Assembly: GCF_030845195.1 (NCBI RefSeq)
Contig: NZ_CP132543.1
Span: 327,501-391,500, forward strand
Reading direction: 5' to 3'
Length of the DNA: 64,000 bases
Source of the DNA: Sanyastnella coralliicola
GTDB lineage: Bacteria; Bacteroidota; Bacteroidia; Flavobacteriales_D; Sanyastnellaceae
A program made the translations under genes and the position numbers. The notes beneath the pieces are model-generated. The model worked only from the letters and a program-made list of their open reading frames with translations, was not told where the DNA came from and searched no databases. Within the stretch, counting starts at the first letter, position 1, and the number at the start of each line of letters is the position of its first letter. Below are positions 28,751 through 36,603 of the stretch, one piece after another.

Positions 28751-28996
28751 ATGAAATTTCTTCTCTCCACAGGAGCAGTTCTGCTCTTGTTTTGGGCCTT
28801 TCTTATGTATGGACAAGTTTTCTTCAACATCAATGAAGATTGGAGCACTCAAAATTCAACCATAAACGATCTTGATAAGGTTGATTCTTAAATGAATTCT
28901 TCCCGTGGTGTGGTCACCGTCGGTAGTGAAGTTGTCATAAATAAAGGCTCCAACGCTCTCATTCAGTATACCGACAATTTGGGAGTGTTAGAGTAG
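28751..28996 (+). pseudogene. remnant of a secreted-protein gene
   Basis: An ATG at 28751 opens 46 codons that start with a good signal peptide (MKFLLSTGAVLLLFWAFLMYGQ). They end in a TAA at 28889-28891, directly followed in the same frame by ATG and another 34 codons (VVTVGSEVVINKGSNALIQY and on) ending at 28996. The second part looks like beta-strand sequence of an exported protein. An in-frame stop in an otherwise continuous frame, and the lack of any further coding downstream, suggest a decayed gene. A genuine 46-residue secreted peptide cannot be excluded. The rest of the 28634-29072 gap shows nothing else recognisable. Confidence 0.45.
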
Positions 28997-29072
28997 AAGA
29001 TAAACCATGATTATTACAGTATGAGATTTTACTTCACGATAGAAACCTTTAGTTTTGAACGACTTAAGCGAT

Positions 29073-29104
29073 TAAAAAAAACGGAGCAACTTACGTTGCC
29101 CCGT
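29073..29104 (-). terminator. terminator of the CHRD-protein gene
   Basis: On the minus strand acggggcaac/gttgctccgt (29095-29104 with 29081-29090, one internal mismatch, 4-base loop) followed by eight T. It lies 24 bases after the stop of the CHRD gene. Confidence 0.85.
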
Positions 29105-29127
29105 CTCTTCGTCTCATTCTAGTCCCC

Positions 29128-32100
29128 TCACTTTTTCAACACTCTTCTAGAAATGAAGACTTCATCGGAACGAAGTCTGATTACATACAGTCCTGTCTGT
29201 AATTCACTCGTATCAAGAGTGATAATCGACTGGGTTCCGGCAATAGGTTTTTGCAATACCACCTTACCAGTTATGTCTACTAGTTCAATCAATAGCGGTG
29301 CAGACGTTGTCTTGTCAAGTTCGATGTTCACCTGATTTCCGAACGGCACAGGATATGCGCTAAACGTAGCATCAATAGTGGGTTCATCGATCCCTACAAT
29401 CATTATTTCAGGGCAATCCATCATGCTATCGATCTGACCGCGAATTTCGCCATCGGGATTATCAGAGGTATGAAGATTGAGATAGACATCTCCATCTAGA
29501 ATGGCCATGGCCCCCATGTTATCAATGGGTTGGTACACAAATCCTGAATTTTCTTCAAGGATTTCGGTCAATCCATAAAGTACGGGACCATTTTCACCGG
29601 CTGGTGCATTGTGCAAGTGCGCACCGGTAATACCACCAGACAAGTTGGTTGCGGTAAACATGGTGTGTGCAGTTGTGTAGCCACGATCAATCGAAAGAAT
29701 TCCTCCTCCGTATGCCATTGCATCTACAGCGGGCACTTCTTGGTCTCCACATAGTACATACGAGTATCCTTGACGAGCCAAACGGTAAATCTGGCCTCTG
29801 ATTTCCCCGCTAGGGAAGGCAGAAGTATGTAAGTTGAAATAGCACTGTCCGTTAATTAGCATGGTCACCAACTCCTCTGTCAAAAGGTCTCCGGTGATGG
29901 TTCCCGAAATTCGGTTACCATCAATAGATGGTGTGAGGTTAGCCAAAACATCTCCATTTTCTCCTAGGCCGGCACCATGAATATGAATCGCGTCAATCGG
30001 ACCGCTGATTTGATCAACTACAATATCGTAATTCAATTCATCCCAGGCGTCATTCATCCATAACGAAGCCATACCTGTGCCAGGCGCATCTATTGACGGC
30101 ACCTCTTGCATACCATTTAACCAAGCGTCAAAGACAAAAGCCTCTGCAAGGTTCAATTGCGCGCGAATCTCACCACCTGGATTTAGTTCAGTGTGTATGT
30201 TGATGTAGATATTCCCCTCTTTGAGGTCACTAAGAAATTCACTCGGGTCTACGGTCACCTCAATTGAGTTGATGTTAATATCCTCGGTGAGGTTGAGTAC
30301 TACATCGCCATTCATGCCTTCAGGGGCCTGATGTAGGTGTGCTCCGGTGATCGCACCAGACAATCCAGTGGTCACAACTCTGATTTGTAGTTGAGATTCA
30401 TCTTTGGTCAAATTCGCCACTACCTTACCAAATGCATCAGTAGTAACTGCTGGTACTTCTTGCTCACCATCAAGCTCTCCAATGAAGCTCCAGTCGCTTT
30501 CAAACCCAATTTGTCCTCTGATCTCCCCGCTAGGATTGAGATCTGTATGAACGTTTACGTAGTACTCGCTCTTGATAAACCCTGATAAATCAAAATCAGT
30601 GATAAATCCCCGGGCTTGGTTTCCGCTGAGCATGTCAGAGAGGTCAAAAATCACATCTCCATTGGTTCCAGCAACGCCATCATGAATGTGCATTCCTGTA
30701 ATCGGACCACTTAAACCGTCGAGGTTTACGTTAACAAACATCGTGTCTCTTGTTTCATTGAGAAGGAACCCTCCAACTCCAAGTGCATCGGTCGATACAG
30801 CAGGCACCTCTTGCTCACCATTCAGTTTTGCGCTAAATAGAATCCCTGATTCAAACATCGGATCCATCGGCAATTCACCATTGTCTTCAAGTTGATGCAT
30901 GAATTGGTTTGCCCCACGAAGGGCTTGTCCTCTGACCTCCCCTGCCGGACGGGCATCTGTATGGATGTTAACATAGACTTCTTTGTTTCTGAATTGAAGC
31001 GACTGAAGGGGAGTAAATGGCATATCGTCGTCAGACGTCCAATAACCAAAAGCGGCATCATCTGTTTCGAGCGCTTCGAACCATGGGGTCAAATGATAGA
31101 TTACATCACCGTTTTGGCCCATGGGTGCCCCATGAAAATGAGCTCCAGTAAGGGGACCATTAAGGTCAGAAACCACAATCATCACATGAGCGTTAGACTG
31201 ATCGCGATCAATAGTGATTAGTCCGCTACCTTTTGCAATGGCGAATTTGCGTGGTACTTCTTGATTGCTTTCAAGAGCTAGCGTATAACCCTCACGAGCG
31301 AGGCGGTATACTTGTCCGCGAATCTCACCGGCCGGATTCATATCCGTATGTATGTTTATGTAAGTACCACCTCGTAACATCTTTTGGATGAGTTCAAGGG
31401 TTACCTCTTCACCAGATACCATTCCGCTGATCATATTACCATCTACCTCTGGAGTTAGGCCAACGATAACATCGCCATCCACTCCAACTTCGCCATCATG
31501 AATATGGGCACCAGTGATTTCGCCGGTCAGATCGGTGGTTAAGACTTCGTACCAGATGGTGTCAAGTGTAGAACTTAAAGTCATCGTAGCTACACCATAC
31601 CCATCAGCACCCATAGGCATCATTACCTCTTGATCGGTATTAAGCCATGAATCAAAGGCCAATTGGTTTTCGTACATCAGGTTACCTCTGATTTCTCCGT
31701 CAGGGAAATCATTGGTGTGGACATTTAGATAAACCATCCCCTGATAGAGGTTTTCGATAAGCTCTGGGTAGTCGACAATTTGAAAATCACCGACAATGCT
31801 GTTACCGTCAATGTAGCTCATAAGGTCAACGCCCACAGGACCGTCTTGACCCATTGCACCATAATGCAAGTGAGCAGCAGCAATGGGGCCTGAAAGGCCA
31901 TCAACCACTGCTCTTAATTGAACCGATTCACCGGTGCGGGAAAGGTTCAGGTGAACTAATCCGAGCGCATCGCTTTCCACTTCCATGGTTTGTTGACCTG
32001 CATCCATCCATGAACGGAAGGTATAATCGCTCTCTACGGTTAATTGTCCACGAATTTCACCGTTTGGATTCTCGTCTGTGTGCACATTCAAGTAATGATC

Positions 32101-32529
32101 ACCATTGAGTAATCCTGCGATGAGTTCAGGAGTTAAGTCATCACCAGTAATGGTGGCAATAATTCGATTTCTTACGACATCGGAACTGAGGTTGGTTTCT
32201 ACCGGACCATTTTCACCAGGCATACCGCTGTGAATGTGAATACCAGTAACAGGTCCAGATAGTTTGTTGACAGATACATTGACAAATAGACTATCCCATG
32301 TACTGTTGATGGTGATCGAGCCAATTCCCTGGGCATCTGTAATGACTGCAGGAACCTCTTGGTCACCTGTGAGTTTGGCTGAAACAATTAGCTCATCAGA
32401 CAAATGGTCTGCTCGCGCGAGACCGAAGCTGAGTATTGCAAAGAGCATCAGTGCTAAGTTTTTGAGTAAAGGAGTAATATGTGTCATGTGTTCACGGTTT
32501 TTGTGATGGGTTGTTTTCATTTTTTGCAT
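29128..32529 (-). CDS. giant secreted protein with eight CHRD domains and T9SS sorting domain
   Basis: The 1133-residue product has a signal peptide (LALMLFAILSFGLARA), then eight tandem CHRD (chordin-type) domains of roughly 125 residues. Each is recognisable by an opening like LTGDQEVPAV, a central TGxHIHxGxxGxNG histidine motif and a closing NVHTxxxPxGEIRGQ. The C terminus (about the last 80 residues) is a type IX secretion sorting domain (SAYPVPFGNQVNIEL to FISRRVLKK), so it is exported across the outer membrane and possibly surface-attached. CHRD function in bacteria is unknown; the conserved His pairs suggest metal binding (inference). Alternative starts at 32520 and 32487 are equally possible. 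It lies next to a sigma/anti-sigma pair on the same strand with its own terminator, and is probably their target. Confidence 0.93.
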   Translation of the reverse strand: MQKMKTTHHKNREHMTHITPLLKNLALMLFAILSFGLARADHLSDELIVSAKLTGDQEVPAVITDAQGIGSITINSTWDSLFVNVSVNKLSGPVTGIHIHSGMPGENGPVETNLSSDVVRNRIIATITGDDLTPELIAGLLNGDHYLNVHTDENPNGEIRGQLTVESDYTFRSWMDAGQQTMEVESDALGLVHLNLSRTGESVQLRAVVDGLSGPIAAAHLHYGAMGQDGPVGVDLMSYIDGNSIVGDFQIVDYPELIENLYQGMVYLNVHTNDFPDGEIRGNLMYENQLAFDSWLNTDQEVMMPMGADGYGVATMTLSSTLDTIWYEVLTTDLTGEITGAHIHDGEVGVDGDVIVGLTPEVDGNMISGMVSGEEVTLELIQKMLRGGTYINIHTDMNPAGEIRGQVYRLAREGYTLALESNQEVPRKFAIAKGSGLITIDRDQSNAHVMIVVSDLNGPLTGAHFHGAPMGQNGDVIYHLTPWFEALETDDAAFGYWTSDDDMPFTPLQSLQFRNKEVYVNIHTDARPAGEVRGQALRGANQFMHQLEDNGELPMDPMFESGILFSAKLNGEQEVPAVSTDALGVGGFLLNETRDTMFVNVNLDGLSGPITGMHIHDGVAGTNGDVIFDLSDMLSGNQARGFITDFDLSGFIKSEYYVNVHTDLNPSGEIRGQIGFESDWSFIGELDGEQEVPAVTTDAFGKVVANLTKDESQLQIRVVTTGLSGAITGAHLHQAPEGMNGDVVLNLTEDININSIEVTVDPSEFLSDLKEGNIYINIHTELNPGGEIRAQLNLAEAFVFDAWLNGMQEVPSIDAPGTGMASLWMNDAWDELNYDIVVDQISGPIDAIHIHGAGLGENGDVLANLTPSIDGNRISGTITGDLLTEELVTMLINGQCYFNLHTSAFPSGEIRGQIYRLARQGYSYVLCGDQEVPAVDAMAYGGGILSIDRGYTTAHTMFTATNLSGGITGAHLHNAPAGENGPVLYGLTEILEENSGFVYQPIDNMGAMAILDGDVYLNLHTSDNPDGEIRGQIDSMMDCPEIMIVGIDEPTIDATFSAYPVPFGNQVNIELDKTTSAPLLIELVDITGKVVLQKPIAGTQSIITLDTSELQTGLYVIRLRSDEVFISRRVLKK

Positions 32530-32649
32530 CCGTTCTGGATGCTGATCACAAAAACCTACGTCTCAGCTTTACGATTGGATTTTTAAAAAGCGAGATTTTT
32601 TTAAAATGAACGGTTACATACTGAAAAACAGAAGAGTAGAAACGACAGA

Positions 32650-33507
32650 TTAAGCGTTTACATTCCCGATGACGTACAATGCGTCAAGATTTGGAACTGG
32701 ATTTCCGCCTTTGGTCTCCAGTGTAATAGCGAAGGCTTGAGCTTCTGCGATGGCGACCGGAATGAGCAGAATGTCATTGGAATTAAGATCGATGTCAAAC
32801 ACACCCATATCTTGCGGTTCTCCATCAACTATAGCCCATAGTTGGTATTGCTTATCTGTTTCAGGCATTGGAAGTTGCTCCACCTTCATCATTACCTCGG
32901 CATTCCTACGGTTCCAATAGATGTTTACACTGGATTCCGGACTATTAGCGGTACCAGCTAGCAGAACGGTCTTTGTGAAGGAGTCTATCAAGTTTGACTT
33001 GATTCGTTCTTGGAGATCGATTTCCGTGGCCTGGGCCACCAGCTTGGCCTCCAGTTGATCTTGTTGATCAACAAGGTTTTGCTGTTCTTGCTTTAGATGG
33101 TTTAGCTCCGAAGTTACCCTTGCCCTCTGTTTGTTTTCATTTAACCAGAAACCACCAAACACCAATGCTGCTACTGCTGCTGCTATAGCAGCAAAACGAA
33201 TAGGTTTGACATTTGGTTGGGTATTCAGATGAATAACGGCCTCGTGCTCTTTGGTGTTTGTGTTTTCGGCCGGAAGCTGTTGTTCATCCTTAATCGCTTC
33301 CATGATCTTAACTTCCAACCTTGAAGGTGGGGGAGTACCTAATGATTCCGCATATCGTTCAATGCTTTCTTGGAGACGTACCAATTCGGCAGCAATCTCT
33401 GGATAGATATGCGACATGCACTCCACCTCCTGCTGCTCTTGCAAAGAAACAGTTCCGAGAACATAATGCTCCAGAATACCTGATGATATGTATGCCTTTA
33501 CATCCAA
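32650..33507 (-). CDS. membrane anti-sigma factor, RskA type
   Basis: A 285-residue protein with a cytoplasmic zinc-finger-less anti-sigma domain (about 1-75), one transmembrane helix (about 104-122, IRFAAIAAAVAALVFGGFWL), a coiled-coil-like stretch (about 125-165) and a periplasmic RskA C-terminal domain (about 180-280) with YQLWAIVDGEPQDMGVF. It should hold the ECF sigma factor inactive until an envelope signal causes its release by proteolysis. The start is a TTG that overlaps the sigma-factor gene by 10 bases, so the two proteins are made in a coupled way. Confidence 0.9.
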   Translation of the reverse strand: MDVKAYISSGILEHYVLGTVSLQEQQEVECMSHIYPEIAAELVRLQESIERYAESLGTPPPSRLEVKIMEAIKDEQQLPAENTNTKEHEAVIHLNTQPNVKPIRFAAIAAAVAALVFGGFWLNENKQRARVTSELNHLKQEQQNLVDQQDQLEAKLVAQATEIDLQERIKSNLIDSFTKTVLLAGTANSPESSVNIYWNRRNAEVMMKVEQLPMPETDKQYQLWAIVDGEPQDMGVFDIDLNSNDILLIPVAIAEAQAFAITLETKGGNPVPNLDALYVIGNVNA

Positions 33508-34058
33508 AAGAACAATGTTGTAAATACTTTTCTCAATTCGATGACCGCTTTCCTAACCCTTGTCTTCACCGTCCCCAATGGGATGACTAATTCGTCAGAA
33601 ACCTCTTGTTGCGTATAACCTCGGAAGTAAATGAACTCAATCATCTGTCGGTGTTCAGGTGCTAATTTGTTGACTTCGTCATTGAGTCCGATCACATCTG
33701 TATTTTGTGAAGAACGAACCCTTGCTGGATAATCTACGTTTTCCGCATGGGTTTGGATTTTTGCTTTTTGAAGATTCTTTGATTTTCGAAGACGATCAAT
33801 CGCTGTGTTGCGCGTGATATTTAGCATCCAAGTGAAGATGCTTCCTTTTTGAGGATTGAATTTTTTAATGTTCTTCCAAATCTTGATGAAGGCATCTTGC
33901 AAGACATCTTCTGCTTGATCTTCGCTTCCCAAGATTTTTAGAGAAACCCCATAAAGTGTTGCGGAATAGTCTCGATAAAGTTCACCAAATGCGTCCGTAT
34001 CCCCTTCCTGAATGCGAAAGATTAATTGAGAAAGTTCACGTTTGCTCCGTTCGGTCAA
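33498..34058 (-). CDS. ECF-type sigma-70 family RNA polymerase sigma factor (SigK-like)
   Basis: A 186-residue sigma factor with region 2 (about 15-85, including DQAEDVLQDAFIKIWKN and the WMLNITRNTAIDRLRK -10-recognition helix) and region 4 (about 125-180, with LAPEHRQMIEFIYFRGYTQQ and the IPLGTVKTRVRKA helix-turn-helix). Regions 1 and 3 are absent, as in ECF factors. The best start is a TTG at 34058 directly after upstream stops. Paired with the RskA-like anti-sigma gene, with which it overlaps by 10 bases. Known SigK/RskA modules of Bacteroidota commonly sit next to CHRD or fasciclin-domain genes (recalled), which fits the neighbour here. Confidence 0.92.
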   Translation of the reverse strand: MTERSKRELSQLIFRIQEGDTDAFGELYRDYSATLYGVSLKILGSEDQAEDVLQDAFIKIWKNIKKFNPQKGSIFTWMLNITRNTAIDRLRKSKNLQKAKIQTHAENVDYPARVRSSQNTDVIGLNDEVNKLAPEHRQMIEFIYFRGYTQQEVSDELVIPLGTVKTRVRKAVIELRKVFTTLFFWM

Positions 34059-34478
34059 TACAGGAAATCACTAAGGTATACCGGGTTGGTCTTGGGTTTG
34101 ATCAGTTTTTCACTGTCAAGGCCTCTGCGGCTCGATAAATTTTACCAGTGCAATATTAAACATATCGTGTTGAGCGATGAAACTTTTTAGTTGATTGTCA
34201 GAAACGTGTTTTGCGAGTACTTAGTGGTTAACATTTGAGAGTAGTCAGGAGTAAATGACTACGAATCCATTGATGACATAGGGGTCAGATGAATAAAGAC
34301 CATTCCGATGGCATAGTGGGGCTTCGATATTATTAGAAAATTATGAGTTACCTCCATCGACGCTCATCCTTCGAAGATGATAGGCTTACGTGCGAATACC
34401 CGATGCACTTTGCTCTGGTTGATTATAACCTCAAAAATTGCAGTTTTAGTAAAGTCAGCTTTTATAATTTGGTGTTCA
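34059..34478. other. 420-base intergenic gap
   Basis: Between the sigma-factor gene and the next plus-strand gene. It is AT-rich and must hold the sigma operon promoter, possibly autoregulated, but I see no exact TAnnTTTG on the minus strand, no hairpin and no conserved small ORF. Confidence 0.5.
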
Positions 34479-35108
34479 ATGAAGGCAATTGAGTTCATAC
34501 AAATATGGCACACATATACAAGTGAGTTATCTAAACTACCTAGTTGGGAGGACTTGTGGGATAGTACATCTGGTTGGACAAAAGAGGTGCAGGGTATTGA
34601 GAATATTAGTGACTGGCACTGGTCTAACCATTTGAGGTCAGCACTACTCAAGGAGATTCCTGAAGCGGAACTCATATTAAAAACCGAACATCGTAAGATT
34701 GACTTCGTAGCTGCTCGAAGTATTAACTCCTTTGTTTGCTCGATGGATGAGGAAAGAAAACACTCGGTTTCTAAAAGAGCACTTCAGTATGGATTTTTAG
34801 AAGTCGTGATTGAGTTTGAGAATGACTTTGCGGACTGTTTTCGCGAAATGATTAAGCTTTCCAAGCTCAGGGCAAGACTAAAGGTGTTGGTGGTATACGA
34901 CTACGACCATAAGCAAGAAGCTGATGACAGACTGCTGGAAATAGTTAGAGATAATTGGCAGAATATAATTACCGAAAGCAAAGGCCATTTAGAGGAGCCC
35001 GGGGTGGAGTACCTGCTTGTGGTTGGTCAATTGAGTCAAAAGAACACCAATCCTATTCTCAATTGGAGGTATTTTAGTGATTCAACAGAATTGTACGCTA
35101 ATCATTAA
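34479..35108 (+). CDS. hypothetical protein, possibly nuclease-like fold
   Basis: A 209-residue cytoplasmic protein (MKAIEFIQIWHTYTSEL). The middle has KIDFV (Asp75) and, after an insertion, FLEVVIEFEN (Glu112, Glu114), then REMIKLSKLRARLKVLVVYDY. The spacing of Asp, Glu and the strand/helix/strand alternation recalls the PD-(D/E)XK restriction-endonuclease-like core, but the catalytic Lys is not obvious, so this is a weak inference. It has no recognisable partner; the neighbours are minus-strand secreted proteins of unknown function. Its 3' end overlaps the end of the next (convergent) gene by 11 bases. An in-frame start 102 bases upstream was rejected because it adds a hydrophobic, non-family-like N terminus. 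Confidence 0.65.
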   Translation: MKAIEFIQIWHTYTSELSKLPSWEDLWDSTSGWTKEVQGIENISDWHWSNHLRSALLKEIPEAELILKTEHRKIDFVAARSINSFVCSMDEERKHSVSKRALQYGFLEVVIEFENDFADCFREMIKLSKLRARLKVLVVYDYDHKQEADDRLLEIVRDNWQNIITESKGHLEEPGVEYLLVVGQLSQKNTNPILNWRYFSDSTELYANH

Positions 35109-35598
35109 AAAGCTCTTCATCAGGTAACGTTGCTCCATTGATTTCAGCTAAATGTCTAAATGCTTTGATAATCCTTCTTATTTCTTCATCCTCGCAGTTT
35201 AGCACCAAATTTAGTTCATGTACCCATTGAGTTTCATCGGTTAAGTACGAGGTGTGCAGAATGGAGCTTTGTTTATCGACGATACGGATATTCAGGTTAC
35301 CATTGGAAGCTCTTGTTTCAAGGATGTCAATGATGTTCTCTGCGTTGAATTTGTAATTTGAAATAGGAGCATCTGAATGTAGCTCGACAATAAAAACATC
35401 TGCTTGGTTGAATACCCCTTTTGAGATGTGCCATTTCATAGGAGCTTTTGAACCATCAGGTCTTGGAAATGAAGATTGACAGGAATGCAACTTAGAGTTA
35501 ATGAATACCAAGGTTTCAGATTCTGTTTGTCCTAAAGAAACAGTGCTTGTCAGAGTTAGTCCTAATGATAACAATAAGATAAGGAGCTTTGAAGTCAT
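35098..35598 (-). CDS. secreted protein of unknown function
   Basis: A 166-residue protein with an N-terminal signal peptide (MTSKLLILLLSLGLTLTSTVSLGQ). The mature part of about 140 residues has two cysteines near its start and middle (HSCQSS and VLNCEDEE). It looks like a small alpha/beta domain with no family I can name. Probably co-transcribed with the secreted-protein gene upstream (20-base gap). Its end overlaps the convergent hypothetical gene by 11 bases. Confidence 0.7.
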   Translation of the reverse strand: MTSKLLILLLSLGLTLTSTVSLGQTESETLVFINSKLHSCQSSFPRPDGSKAPMKWHISKGVFNQADVFIVELHSDAPISNYKFNAENIIDILETRASNGNLNIRIVDKQSSILHTSYLTDETQWVHELNLVLNCEDEEIRRIIKAFRHLAEINGATLPDEELFND

Positions 35599-35618
35599 GC
35601 GATGTAGTTGATTATTGC

Positions 35619-36440
35619 CTAATGGAAAAAGGCATTCCACTCCGCAAGTCTCACTTCGTGGTACCTATTGTTTGTCAATCGATCATAGTATTGACCGTGA
35701 AGGTTTTTAGCTGCCACTGGCAATCGAAATCGCATGACATTGTATCCATCAGGTGCTTGGGTGTTGAATTGGAACTGTCTTTTGAAAAATAGATTTTGTT
35801 GGTAGGAGGTGACTTCTGGGGGAAACACTCTGTCGTGCTCTGACCGTGTGTCCTGGGGAGGTGGAGTTGGATCGGCGGTGATGGATTTTAGAATCATTTG
35901 TTCCCATCGATATTCATAAGGGTTTCTAAGTTTTGTGAATTGACCACCATGAAGCTCGATTCGCTGCGTGGATCCATCAAGAGTGAGGAGTTGGGAGCAT
36001 ATTTGGGAGTATTGATCGGGGGAAATGATTACCCAGACATGTCTTTGATAGGTGTAAGACATGGTTTCTCCAGCATAAGGAGAGTTGAAGGGTGATTTCT
36101 TGATGATTTTTGCTCCAGCAATGATCGATTGCGAAGTAAATTCTTCCAACCATGTCCAGCAACGATATATTTTTCCTTGATGTTCGAAATGCCATAGTTC
36201 CATTTCGCTGAAACTATCGAACTGCAACCACATTGGTACAGGTCCTCCACCGTGTGCTGAGGGAATTATGTTTTCACTCGACTCCCACTTTCCCGAAGTA
36301 CGATTAAATGCCCAGCCTGTTGTATTTAGTGAACTTTTCTTCAGTGGTTTGATCACGTCAGCATTCGTTCTTGATTGCGCTGGAATAGAGCTCCAAGACA
36401 AAATGAACGCTAATACGCAAGTGTATTTCAAATAGCTCAT
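35619..36440 (-). CDS. secreted protein of unknown function
   Basis: A 273-residue protein with a signal peptide (MSYLKYTCVLAFILSWSSIPAQS) and a mature region of aromatic, strand-rich sequence (FDSFSEMELWHFEHQGKIYR, YAGETMSYTYQRHVWVII). No catalytic motif is seen. First gene of a likely two-gene operon with the next secreted protein. The two form, with the plus-strand hypothetical at 34479, an isolated group of unknown genes. Confidence 0.7.
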   Translation of the reverse strand: MSYLKYTCVLAFILSWSSIPAQSRTNADVIKPLKKSSLNTTGWAFNRTSGKWESSENIIPSAHGGGPVPMWLQFDSFSEMELWHFEHQGKIYRCWTWLEEFTSQSIIAGAKIIKKSPFNSPYAGETMSYTYQRHVWVIISPDQYSQICSQLLTLDGSTQRIELHGGQFTKLRNPYEYRWEQMILKSITADPTPPPQDTRSEHDRVFPPEVTSYQQNLFFKRQFQFNTQAPDGYNVMRFRLPVAAKNLHGQYYDRLTNNRYHEVRLAEWNAFFH

Positions 36441-36603
36441 GTGTACTAAGTTAACTAGATTTCACTGAAGGAATACGAAACCCGAAATAAAGGAAATAGT
36501 TCCGTTAAATGGCTAACTGGGCTGCTCCGCAATGAGCTTGTTTTTTCAGTCCCGTCTCGGCTATCTCTCTTTTCATCCCTACCTTTAGTACTTTGTAGGA
36601 CTT

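Noticed and set aside
29128..32529. CHRD array as an assembly artefact
   Set aside because: The eight repeats differ in sequence from each other at the DNA level and keep a single open frame with signal peptide and sorting domain.
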